NCBI GenBank assembly: GCA_947683425.1
Contig: CANTUQ010000004.1
Span: 8,656,001 to 8,720,000 of the forward strand
DNA: 64,000 nt
Origin: Excoecaria cochinchinensis
Lineage: Eukaryota; Streptophyta; Magnoliopsida; Malpighiales; Euphorbiaceae
Reading direction: 5' to 3'
Shown: positions 22,271 through 34,100 of the stretch, in pieces
Layout of the letters: each line of letters starts with the position of its first letter
Numbering within the stretch: the first letter of the stretch is position 1
Position numbers and translations under genes: made by a program
The notes under the pieces: generated by a model
Seen by the model: the letters and a program-made list of their open reading frames with translations, nothing else
What the model was told of the DNA's origin: nothing
Databases searched by the model: none

Positions 22271-24192
22271 TGATTCCGAAAATCTGAATAATTCTGCCGG
22301 ATCTTTCCTTCCTCAAACTCACCCACAAACACACGAAACATATCCAAAGGTCTCTTACCTCATCTCCAGCAAGCCACACATCATTAACAACATAAACCCA
22401 ACATTCGTATCAATAATTTCAATAAAACATGCCACTAACAATGTCCATTTACACAATCTACAATAACAACATTATTCATCAATCATCTCAATCGCACCCA
22501 CGTTAAATGCATTCAAACATATGATATATCATGCTTAGGTTACTCAAGAGATCAACACATATTAATCCTCATCCTTCAAAAGTTATATCTACTATTATTT
22601 ACTAGCTAAATCCCCAATCTTAATCATACTCCTAAGTTCTTCCCAACGATAATTACTTATATAGCCATTTAATTACCCTAAACATGCATAATAACTGATG
22701 GGAAAGGCACGGGATTGATCCGGGTCAACCCTAGACTCAAAAATAGAGAAGAAAAGGCTCAAAACATGCTTTTCTGTCGCGAGGTCGCGACCCTTGTCGC
22801 GCTCGCGACAGAAGCTCGCCTCAGCTACCATAACAGACTGCTTTTTACTACAAACTAGCATCGTGAAAACCGACCTCTAAACCTCATTTGTAGGAAAAGT
22901 GATCTTCTTAACAAATGTTCTCCTACGTCTTAACTGCCAAATGGAACAAGTTTCAGGTCAATTGAACATCTAGAACTTGGGATATGAACTCAACAACCTA
23001 TACTGGTCAAACAACCCGACACAAAAAGAGACACTATGGTGTTATCTAAAATTCAGGGTCTTAGAGCCAGATTTAGTCCAAGGATATATCTGAGACTTTT
23101 AAATAAATGGAAGTCATGGTTCTAATGGTTCAAGAATTGCATGATTTGGAGTTCTAAAACTCACAATAAAGCCTAATTACTGAAGAGAGGTCAAGTGCAT
23201 TCCAACCCAGTTTCACCCAAAACCTACTCACATGCACAATTGAGCAATTTAAACCAACACTCACTACCATCATCATCTATCATCAACCACACAATCAAGA
23301 AACTTATATCATACATGAATATATAAACAAAAATTCATATATATACAATAAAATTTCCCAAACCTGGAAATCAAAGATCCAAAGTCACTTTCTAGCTTCT
23401 ATCTACAATCTTTTCCTTGCCCTTGAGTTTCCTCTTGTTACCACCAACTTGCACAAACCAAAAACCCAGAAATTACTCTTAATTCAAAACCCTAACTCAT
23501 ACAAAATCAAAAGAATTAAAAAGAGGAGAAGGAGAACCCAACCTTAGGAACCCTAAAACCCCAACTTACCTTAACAATCTTACTTCCCACTCCACCAAAT
23601 CACTTATAATTCACTCTAAACCAAGAGATTGAGCAAAGAAAGGGAAGACAAGAAAAGAAAATAGGGAATAGGGAGAATGAGAGAGCAAAAACGGGAACCT
23701 ATTTTCCCTAACACTTAATCTTTCTTTCACATTAAATGTACACCTACCCAATGCCACTTGTCCACTTCCTATAGGTCCACATGTCATAATCTTCAATCCC
23801 ACTTTGACTTACTCCTACATGCACCATACACTAAACACACACAAACAATTCTTGAATAAATATCTTCAATACACCAAACACCACTCACACCATATCATTT
23901 CTTAACCCACTTACATCCTACTTCCATACACTTCAAGCACACTCTAACAATTCCTTATAAACCACTTGTCATCATCCTACAAACCCAAGTGTCACAATCT
24001 TATCCAATCACTTCCTAAATACCATACACATGTTCCACTAGATAATTCCTCACTTAACATCTTATTAATTAATTATTTTCTTTGCACTTTAGTCCTCATT
24101 AACCAAACTTTCTCACGCACAAATTACCGAAATACCCTTCCGCTCCCAACTTCGCATGCAAATTCCGACTAGGGCCATTTTGGGGTGTTACA

Positions 24193-24206
24193 AATCTACC
24201 CTCCTT
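24193..24206 (-). other. polypurine tract of the non-autonomous element
   Basis: Minus-strand AAGGAGGGTAGATT directly before TGTAACACCCC of the 3' LTR, the standard arrangement in plant chromoviruses. Confidence 0.85.
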
Positions 24207-24961
24207 AAAAGAATTTCGTCCTCGAAATTCACTTATATCTGATTTTCTGAATTTCAAAATCTTTATTACTAACATTCACACACTAACATCATATCGTCCA
24301 AGTCATTTTTACTAGTATCAGGACATATAGTAGAAATCATTCTCACTAAAATAAACATCTCCATAATTTTGAGTTATAAATCGTTTGCATTCTATCACTA
24401 TCATGTCAATCTTTTCACTTAACTCCTTCCTCATAACGCTTCTCGTTTTTTAAGTACAAAATTGTTCACACATTCTCTATACTCTTTCCTTGATCAAAAT
24501 GACTATAACATTCTCTCCTAGATTACTAGTATCACTAGTCACAATTTGGTTTTCACTTTTAAACCATCATATCAATCTTACAGTACCTATTATTTAATCA
24601 TCTTATACAGAAGTCGGCAATTCCATCCACTTACTTGCTTATACTTACTCCTACTACTCTTGTTCCTAATAGCAAATAGTACACGTACACCCTGTCAGCT
24701 TTCTCTCAATCAAAACACATATACAAATACTTTTCATGAATGGTCAAAGGGATGATGATGCAATGCAAATGTGATGGCTCATGTGTGCAGAATGATGCTG
24801 AGGAGATGCAAGTAATGCTGTAATGATGCATTTAGTCCCATCCCCATGATTTAATATGCTTTTATTCAAATACTTTTCTGGAGATAGCTGACAGGTATAT
24901 AGAGTACTACCAAAACCTTATGGAATCCAAATACCCTTCTACCTCAGATTACTAAACAATT
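24207..24961 (-). other. internal non-coding 3' region
   Basis: Lies between the gag remnant stop and the polypurine tract. It includes the usual GACGAAATTC sequence next to the tract. No coding potential is seen, so protease to integrase are absent. Confidence 0.7.
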
Positions 24962-25480
24962 TTACTCGAACACCTTAAAATAAAACTTACCAGAAGGTTC
25001 TGCAGGCTCTGTCACTACACTACGGTGCTCAACAAGTCTTGTTGGCCCACGAGTGGCTCTAACCAAATCCTCCATATCTTTCCTAGCTTGCCGAGCTAAA
25101 TTCTCCCTTGACTTCGAACAATCGGCAAGCTGATGGGCTTTGCTGCCACATCGAAAACAAGCTCCAGTGAACTTCCGACAAGGACCCCAATGTCGCTTCT
25201 GACAGAATTGGCATACCGGAATTTCTCGAATTCTTTTCCCTGCCGACACTTCACTGCCCGAAACTTTTCTTTTCTGAGGTCTCTCCCAAACAAAATCCTG
25301 AGGAACGCGAGGGGTAGTTAACCTATCTAAAATCTGAACCAACCCTCGCACTAGAGCCCGATCATCGGAAACAGAACCAAAATCCCTATCCAAAGGATGC
25401 TCGGAAACACTCTGATCAACACTAGCTGGATTCACACTTTCTGTTGCCTCGTCCATCTTCTCACTTGGGTCAGACTCCAT
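24962..25480 (-). CDS. internally deleted gag with two zinc knuckles (172 aa)
   Basis: Intact ORF, ATG at 25480. An acidic N-terminal part (MESDPSEKMDEATES to LDRLTTPRVPQ, residues 1-60) joins straight to a Lys/Arg stretch and two zinc motifs at about residues 90-120: CQFCQKRHWGPC (CX2CX3HX3C) and CFRCGSKAHQLADC (CX2CX4HX4C). That tandem is typical of Tekay/Del gag. The capsid-like retrotransposon gag domain, normally between these parts, is missing. The tail ends GKFYFKVFE. It could still bind RNA, but should not assemble particles by itself. It follows the primer site by about 140 bp and is the only protein of the element. Confidence 0.75.
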   Translation of the reverse strand: MESDPSEKMDEATESVNPASVDQSVSEHPLDRDFGSVSDDRALVRGLVQILDRLTTPRVPQDFVWERPQKRKVSGSEVSAGKRIREIPVCQFCQKRHWGPCRKFTGACFRCGSKAHQLADCSKSRENLARQARKDMEDLVRATRGPTRLVEHRSVVTEPAEPSGKFYFKVFE

Positions 25481-25623
25481 CTAACACAACACACACAGGA
25501 CAAGACGCATCTGCATTAGGCCACGACACAAAACCGACACTCAAATAAAGACTCGACACATAATAAATAACATTCAAAGACTCGATACTGAAACAAATAA
25601 GACAACCAGAATCGTCTAACCGC

Positions 25624-25635
25624 GCTCTGATACCA
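25624..25635 (-). other. primer binding site (tRNA-iMet)
   Basis: Minus-strand TGGTATCAGAGC, a perfect match to the classic plant initiator-Met site, five bases inside the 5' LTR edge at 25641. Confidence 0.92.
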
Positions 25636-25640
25636 CCTAA

Positions 25641-28600
25641 TGTCACACCCCAACCTATATTATGGAGACTTCTTTTCGGATTAGAGGAAGAAGAATCCAA
25701 GATAGATAGGAGTGTCACATCCCACTAGAGTAAACAAGTAAACATCACATAAATAGAGTGATATATCCAGGATAATTAAAAACTTTGAAAGAAAGAAGAG
25801 TGATACTGAACAAAATGAATACTTTATTTAATATACAAAAATAAGAAACCATACACACATGCATACTTATAATCATACAACAGCAACCTAGTACGAAAGA
25901 TACATAAGTGTGTAAATATTTACATAGCTTACAATATTACATCAGAATTTTTACCTATTATTACATATACATATTACACAGATGTGCAAAAATCCCAAAT
26001 TACAAAAGCCGAACAAAATACAAAACTTCTAGCTTCTATGTGGCCGACTCTGCAGATGCGCAACTCGAAAAAAAAGCAAACCTGCCACCTGCACGGGAAA
26101 AAGAACCCGTGCTAAGCGATAACGCTTAGTGGGGAGCACACAAGAAATATGGGCGGCCATTAACAATGGTCGCCAAGACATAATACATGAAAAAGACATA
26201 TACAGCCATTCATAACGCATATCGTATTATACTTACATATATTAGTCGTGCATTTAATTGATCACATTCACATTCATATATAATCATTCAATGATCAATG
26301 AGTAATTTGCACACTTACTAGTTCACCTGCTAATTCATAATAGTTAACAGTATAAAATCACATTTTCAACCATACTAATTCACATATTTATAACCACCAT
26401 GGATTATGTTCAACCACAGTCATAATACGGTATACATATGAATAACTGCACATAATAGGCATGTTTGAGTCACATTAAATCCAACCAGAGATTTATAATC
26501 ACATTTGAATTCATAATTGATTCACATGACCAAAATCTTACATATTCGGTTATCATATCCTCATAAGCATATCAAATAAAGCAAACGAAATACCTGCTGA
26601 CTCAAAATAGTGGATAACGAGTATACAGAAAGTACTTTACGGGTACAAGCCGATTACGGAAAGTACCTTACGGGTACAAATCGAAAACCATTTCTATTTT
26701 CATTCACAAACATTTTTCGGAAGGACCTTAAACAAGATCCAAACACAATAAAGGGGTTCACGAGGAACCAAACGGGGACCTGATCGGGGTCCAAACGATA
26801 ACGGAAGCTGCAACAGGAAGACTCTTTTAGGCATGCCTAACTATCCACTAGACTGACTTTCGCAGGTCTTACATAATACAAATCATATTTCAAATCACAT
26901 AATTTATATCATTATGCATAATCAGCAATAGGTGAGACATATGAATAAGTTCATAAAGTCAAACATGCATCATACAATTTACACTTTAAGCATAACATAA
27001 CAATCTTACAGAAAGATCATAAGTATAGATATGCATAATACATCCAATTATATTAACATACTACATAAAATAGTCAAAGTATAAACCTAAAGGTACCACA
27101 AGTTCGGAATTCAAACATTGGAATCACCAAAGAAAACTCATTCAACACAACACATCTGTCGCGCTCGTGATGCCTGTCGCGCTCGCGACAGAGACCATAG
27201 TCTCTTTGCTGCGTGCGCGCGATGGACTTCGCGATCGCGGGAAGGAGAGAAGGGCCCGGCTCTGTCGCGCTCGCGATGTTGTCGCGATCGCGACAGAGGG
27301 CAAACATTGCTATCGCGGGGTCGCGACAAGTCGCGTGCTCGCGATAGCACAGGCCAACAATGTGCTCTGTCGCGATCGCGACGGTTATCGCGCTCGCGAC
27401 AGAGAGCAGACAAGCTATTGCTATCGCGGGCTCGCGACAGCGTCGCGTGCTCGTTACGGCACAACATCAGAATCATCGGTCTCTGTCGCGCTCGCGATAA
27501 TGTCGCGATCACGACAGAGTCCTGATTCCGAAAATCTACAGAATTCTGCCGGATCTTTCCTTCCTCAAACTCACCCACAAACACACGAAACATATCCAAA
27601 GGTCTCTTACCTCATCTCCAGCAAGCCACACATCATTAACAACATAAACCCAACATTCGTATCAATAATTTCAATAAAACATGCCACTAACAATGTCCAT
27701 TTACACAATCTACAATAACAACATTATTCATCAATCATCTCAATCGCACCCACGTTAGATGCATTCAAACATATGATATATCATGCTTAGGTTACTCAAG
27801 AGATCAACACATATTAATCCTCATCCTTCACAAGTTATATCTACTATTATTTACTAGCTAAATCCCCAATCTTAATCATACTCCTAAGTTCTTCCCAACG
27901 ATAATTACTTATATAGCCATTTAATTACCCTAAACATGCATAATAACTGATGGGAAAGGCACGGGATTGATCCGGGTCAACCCTAGACTCAAAAATAGAG
28001 AAGAAAAGGCTCAAAACATGCTTTTCTGTCGCGAGGTCGCGACCCTTGTCGCGCTCGCGACAGAAGCTCGCCTCATCTACCATAACAGACTGCTTTTTAC
28101 TACAAATTAGCATCGTGAAAACCGACCTCTAAACCTCATTTTTAGGAAAAGTAATCTTCTTAACAAATGTTCTCCTACGTCTTAACTTCCAAATGGAACA
28201 AGTTTCAGGTCAATTTGACATCTAGAACTTGAGATATGAACTCCAAAACCTATACTGGTCAAACAACCCGACACAAAAAGAGACACTACGGTGTTATCTA
28301 AAATTCAGGGTCTTAGAGCCAGATTTAGTCCAAGGATATTTCTGGGACTTTTAAATAAATGGAAGTCATGGTTCTAATGGTTCAAGAATCGCATGATTTG
28401 GAGTTCTAAAACTCACAATACAGCCTAATTACTGAAGAGAGGTCAAGTGCATTCCAACCCAGTTTCACCCAAAACCTACTCACATGCACAATTGAGCAAT
28501 TTAAACCAACACTCACTACCATCATCATCTATCATCAACCACACAATCAAGAAACTTATATCATACATGAATATATAAACAAAAATTCATATATATACAA

Positions 28601-29444
28601 TAAAATTTCCCAAACCTGGAAATCAAAGATCCAAAGTCACTTTCTAGCTTCTATCTACAATCTTTTCCTTGCCCTTGAGTTTCCTCTTGTTACCACCAAC
28701 TTGCACAAACCAAAAACCCAGAAATTACTCTTAATTCAAAACCCTAACTCATACAAAATCAAAAGAATTAAAAAGAGGAGAAGGAGAACCCAACCTTAGG
28801 AACCCTAAAACCCCAACTTACCTTAACAATCTTACTTCCCACTCCACCAAATCACTTATAATTCACTCTAAACCAAGAGATTGAGCAAAGAAAGGGAAGA
28901 CAAGAAAAGAAAATAGGGAATAGGGAGAATGAGAGAGCAAAAACGGGAACCTATTTTCCCTAACACTTAATCTTTCTTTCACATTAAATGTACACCTACC
29001 CAATGCCACTTGTCCACTTCCTATAGGTCCACATGTCATAATCTTCAATCCCACTTTGACTTACTCCTACATGCACCATACACTAAACACACACAAACAA
29101 TTCTTGAATAAATATCTTCAATACACCAAACACCACTCACACCATATCATTTCTTAACCCACTTACATCCTACTTCCATACACTTCAAGCACACTCTAAC
29201 AATTCCTTATAAACCACTTGTCATCATCCTACAAACCCAAGTGTCACAATCTTATCCAATCACTTCCTAAATACCATACACATGTTCCACTAGATAATTC
29301 CTCACTTAACATCTTATTAATTAATTATTTTCTTTGCACTTTAGTCCTCATTAACCAAACTTTCTCACGCACAAATTACCGAAATACCCTTCCGCTCCCG
29401 ACTTCGCATGCAAATTCCGACTAGGGCCATTTTGGGGTGTTACA
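25641..29444 (-). repeat. 5' LTR (3,804 bp) of the non-autonomous element
   Basis: Same modules as the 3' LTR: double hairpin 26091-26129, promoter palindrome 26828-26839, palindrome array 27156-27523, extra palindromes 28026-28066. Differences from the partner are scattered, with a marked excess in the palindrome array. Confidence 0.93.
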
Positions 29445-29589
29445 ATTATCATCTTCGTTTCCACTATCACTAGTGGACCAACAATCAATCTTTGCCACGG
29501 GAATCCTTTTTTCACTTGCCTTCTCAAGGCAATTGATAGTAATGTTTACTTCACCATACAAGTCTCTCAACACATACCACTCGGGTAAC
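29445..29589 (-). pseudogene. old Tat gag-protease linker fragment
   Basis: Encodes LPEWYVLRDLYGEVN and AKIDCWSTSDSGNEDD, matching LPEWYVMQDLYGN and AAIDCWSTSESGDDED of the young element (about 54808-54940). It is bounded on both sides by insertions. Confidence 0.88.
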
Positions 29590-29911
29590 TGTAACACCCC
29601 GATACCCCCGTTGGAAGGATATCGGAGCGCTACCGCGATGGTCACTCAGAGACACGCATACATATCAGGCATTCAGCGGAAGTGTACAATAACAATAATA
29701 AAACTCATAACCTTAACATTAAATTAAAATATAAAAAATGTATTAAATACATCATTCAGAATTACATAAGGATCCTTAACAAAAATTACATATGCCACTA
29801 ACCAAAAGAATACATATACAAAAAGAAAATAGGAGGAGTACACAAAAATAAAGACTCTACTCCTAGTGGCCACCCTGCAGATGCACAACAAACCGAACAA
29901 AACCTGCCACC

Positions 29912-29950
29912 TACACGGGAAAACAGCTCGTACTAAGCGATAATGCTTAG
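29912..29950 (-). other. conserved LTR hairpin, family Q version
   Basis: CTAAGCG (29933-29939), loop ATAA, TGCTTAG (29944-29950). One G-C pair has become G-T. The neighbouring hairpin (TACACGGG...CTCGTA) is weakened. Confidence 0.65.
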
Positions 29951-30635
29951 TGGGGAGGAACAAGAATAACAAAACACTATACAGTAATATCATGCAATAA
30001 CACATAGATTAAGCATCACACTAAATTCACTAAGTATCAGAGAACAGAGATATTTATAAGTCAATAATCACTATATGAAATTAGAACTCGCTAACAGGAG
30101 GCAATAACCAATTTCACTAACTGGAATCACATAATAATCATAACACTTCACTATGCAAAACCCAAAAATTTCAAACCATAGCCTGAATTTCACTGGTGGT
30201 GGATACGGGAACAATACACGGGAGACCAAAGCCTCAAATACTTTTATACCCGAAGGTAGCACCGGAGATCGAAATCTTAAAACATTTTCACTAAAACCTT
30301 AATGGAGGTCAACCGAAATAACTTGACCCATAGCGGGGCCAACACTAGCAGCTGCACTCACTAACCCTTTATCAGCATGCTTATTTATCCACAACTTTGA
30401 CACTTCAGGCTCAACTCACACATTCGGAACATAACACTATTCAAAATCACTTATTTCAAGTATACATATTATCAATTCATTGCATAAACATATAAATCAT
30501 GTATAGACCTTATCTATCACGGGCATATAACTTGTATAAGCACGAAAAAATTAAACAAATGCATATTCTAAACTGATTGAAGTAAAAGAAATCATGTAAG
30601 AAATTCAAAGAAAACATTTGGGAGAAAATAGGGCT

Positions 30636-30976
30636 TACACGGCAAAATGCAAATCCCTCAAAGCCATATAACATTTCGAAAACTAAATTTTCAAAACAGA
30701 AGGGCATTACACGGCAGTATGGGGAAGCCTCACCGCCGTGTAAGCCACCCCACACGAGGGTCAAGCGGGCTTGACCGCCGTGTGACTAAGCCAACAATTT
30801 AAAAGACAGAGGCCATTTACATGGCGGTATGCACTATCCTAACCTCCGTGTAACATGTTACACGATGGTATGGACTGATCTTACCGCCGTGTGGCAGGAC
30901 GGACAACCAAAATCACCAAAGCAGAATAGGTTTACATGGCGGTATGCACTCCCTTACCGCCGTGTAACACACCCAG
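30636..30976 (-). promoter_or_regulatory. array of TTACACGGC/GCCGTGTAA hairpins
   Basis: Five successive inverted repeats: TTACACGGC...GCCGTGTAA (30717-30754); CACACG-AG-GGTCAAG with CTTGACC-GC-CGTGTG (30761-30794); then three of the form TTACATGGCGGTA...TACCGCCGTGTAA (30817-30853, 30858-30893, 30931-30967). Loops are unrelated. The block is about 270-600 bp upstream of the promoter-type palindrome, the same relative place as the GTCGCG array of other LTRs, with a different word. Confidence 0.65.
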
Positions 30977-31109
30977 AACCCAGAATTTCTCAGAAATCAC
31001 ACTTGTTTTACATGCCAAACTTACTCCCAACTCAAAACAATTTAACCCATCATGCTTACACTCTTCAATTTCTAAACACATTCAATCTAACATGCTCATA
31101 ATCATTTAT

Positions 31110-34100
31110 TGTAACACCCTTATACCCATAAATGGTACGGATACCGGATGTCATAACACTGCACTAATATGCACTATGATGCACTCGATAGTTTCTGTAT
31201 GAAATTTTTCTTTTTATTACGAACACATACATTCACACACTAAAACAGAACAATACCATATACCTTGTATCTATTTCCCGTAGTCGTATACATGCCATGC
31301 CAAACATCGATTCTTGCTGCCAATATCTTCGTCCAGTTGACACTACATCTTCGGCCACATAATAATCTACTATCTTAACCTGCGCGCATTAACATTTACG
31401 CGCTGAGCATAAAATGCCCATTGGTGGATACATATCCTAAATTTTCCACACTATAATACATGCATGCACACACTGATTCTTTTAACTCTATTTAAATTAT
31501 AAGAGTATTAATTTCTGTGACTTTTGAATGATTACTATTCACCTTCATTGTGTTCGTTATCTTATTTTTCTCACTATTACTGTATTCCTAATATCCATTT
31601 TATACACTGTTATCAATTATCGCTATTACTTTCACTAGCACTGTCACTTTCACTATCACTATCACTATCACTGTCACTTTTACTATTGACTCTTATGATA
31701 TTTAATTATTACGTTATTAATTTTAGTCACTTATCAATCTATCTCTTGTAGTTGCTTATTAAATAGTCATTGTTTCAAAATTTGTAAGACTGGTTTACTA
31801 TTATGACTTGCTTTACTATTTTCGTTAACATTTCCTTTACTTTCTTGCATTACACTAATTCTTTACATTCAGACTTTCCACTGCATCTAATCTTTCATTA
31901 AGTTAATTATTTATGAATTGTTTTGTCACTGAATGAATACACTACAATCCAGTCACTAGGTTACTGGAATGCTAATTATTCGATCACTATTTTCTTATTT
32001 ATTTCTTAATCAATGTTGTTTTTATATTTATTGACACGGTCTTCATACTTATAGTCTCATTATTGATGCATATCTTCTATTCTATTCACTTATATAAATA
32101 CCATTATAACGGGTCTATAAATTCTTTCCATTTTATCACTTTCTTATTACTCACACTAAAACCTATCATTTTAAAATTTTCATTTATTATTTCCCAATAT
32201 TCTTAATTAAATTCTTTCTATATTATTATTTAGTAACACACATATTACCAATTAATTCTTTATAACTTTATTCACTAATCTTGCACTATAATTTAATTAA
32301 CTATGGTCCCTTAATTATGTCTCCATAATTAATTTCTAATTTATTCTTCGAACATTTCATTTAATTTATACTGTCATTATGCTCATTGTCAAATTCATTA
32401 ATTTCTATCGTACTTGTATTACTATTATTATCACTATTTACATTACTAGTCTATTTATATTTATTTCCATGTCATCCCCTTATTGACTTATATATATTTA
32501 AATCAGTATTCTCTTCACTTCACTATTAGTTAATTTCAATTAAATTTCCACTTAATTATTTATTCACAATATCGCTATCTTACTTCTTTATCTTTCATTG
32601 CCACTTATTCATAATTTCAACATTATTCCAAACATCATCAAATTACTTATTCCTTCACACTCACTATAGGTGTACAAAACAATTATAAATATTATTTATT
32701 TAATATTTATTCATGCAATAATTTTTCCATGCTCTACAAAATCATTCATTCATCAATTATCAATTATAAATATTTATTATTCATATCATCTACTAATTTG
32801 CACTTTAATCCACTAACTAACCTTAACATAATAATTCTACACAAATGCCACTACTTAATTACATTACTATATTTATTCACTATTTTGCCACCCATTTCAT
32901 CAATTAATTCTTACCATTATACTTCAATTCAAATTACACTCTAAATTTTGCTTAAATTCCAATTTTACCATTTCAATTTGCTTTAATTACACTCTTGTCA
33001 CTACTTTATTTATTATTATTTCTTATTAAATAATTGATCATGCTTATTTAAATCCAACCATTTAAATAACATAATTACTTATCTAATTCATATTATTCAC
33101 TAATTACATTTTAATCCTTTAATTAAACTTATTATCTCTTTAATTACACTTAAATTCTTATTCTTTGCCCCTGGTTTCCAATTATACCCTTATCTTTTTC
33201 ACTAATGACACTTATGTCCCCACAATTACATTAATTCCATCTATGTCCTTTCTTTTACATTAATTACCACTGTACCCTACATTATTCATTATTTACCTTT
33301 TTAACCTTACATCTTTTCTATTTTACCCTTTTACCCTTATTTATTAATTTCAATTACAATTATACCCCTTTCACTTCACTTTTCCACTTTTTAACTTACA
33401 ATTTAGCCAAATTACAATTTAGTCCCTATTTTATCACTTTTGCACTGTTTTATTATTTTAACATCATAAATTACCAAAATTACCATTTTACCCTTCCACT
33501 TACATTTTTAACTTATTATTACCACTTTCAACCAACTTTTTGTAAAATTACTATTTTGCCCCTCAATTTTCTATTTACTTCATTTTAATCCTATTTTCAC
33601 TCATTTTCACTTTTATCACTATTTTAACCATTTTTATCACATATTTATCATGATGCCCCTAGTATGGACCCGGTAGAAAATTTACTGACCGGATATGCGA
33701 GATATGGGCCCTACAGACCCATTACACTATGAAATGATCCTAACAGGACCATTTCTCACTGCACTGCACTATACTGAACACTGATTTTTCACTAAACACT
33801 GAGATAAGCCGTCACTGGCTTATCAATATCGAGTCGCCAGGACTCGTACCGCGGTGTGAAATCCCTGTGGCTCGCCAATTATATCCTGGACCAGATTTCA
33901 CTACCAGACAACTACTAAGGGCAATATTTCACTTAGTATCAGCACACATATTTCAGCCAACATCTCAAATTCACTTGAAATTTTGCATACACATTCATTT
34001 ATCACCATTCACTCATTGTATACCATATTTTACCACTATACATCAAAATACACATTCATTCTTTAACATTTCTCATTCGGCCAACACTTTAAAAATTCAT

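Larger units (their letters stand above)
20396..24192 (-). repeat. 3' LTR (3,797 bp) of the non-autonomous element
   Basis: About 99 percent like the right copy by eye. In sense order: U3 with GC palindrome blocks (22812-22775 and 22270-21904), TAGGCATGCCTA (21587-21576), hairpins (21540-21471), double hairpin (20883-20845). The short ORFs rich in SRSRQ or LSRARD that cover 21822-22466 on both strands come from the palindromes and are not genes. Confidence 0.93.
20396..29444 (-). mobile_element. non-autonomous Tekay-like gypsy element with 3.8-kb LTRs
   Basis: Two near-identical LTRs (20396-24192 and 25641-29444) flank only 1,448 bp of internal DNA. Target duplication attat (20391-20395 and 29445-29449). 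Minus orientation is set by the iMet primer site beside the right LTR, the polypurine tract beside the left LTR and the gag-derived ORF on the minus strand. Ends are TGTAACACCCC...GGGGTGTGACA. No protease, RT or integrase remains. It must have moved with enzymes from another element, unless the internal region was lost after insertion. Confidence 0.92.

Noticed and set aside
21866..22466. Overlapping ORFs on both strands rich in SRSRQ, LSRARD and RDRD, resembling SR-type splicing proteins; similar ones at 27118-27718, 44549-45083 and 6066-6384
   Set aside because: They arise from the CpG palindromes, which read similarly on both strands. There is no start context, no conserved domain, and the two LTR copies change without respect to codons.
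31524..31751. ORF with a Ser-Leu repeat
   Set aside because: Comes from the (CACTAT)n microsatellite in P copy B.
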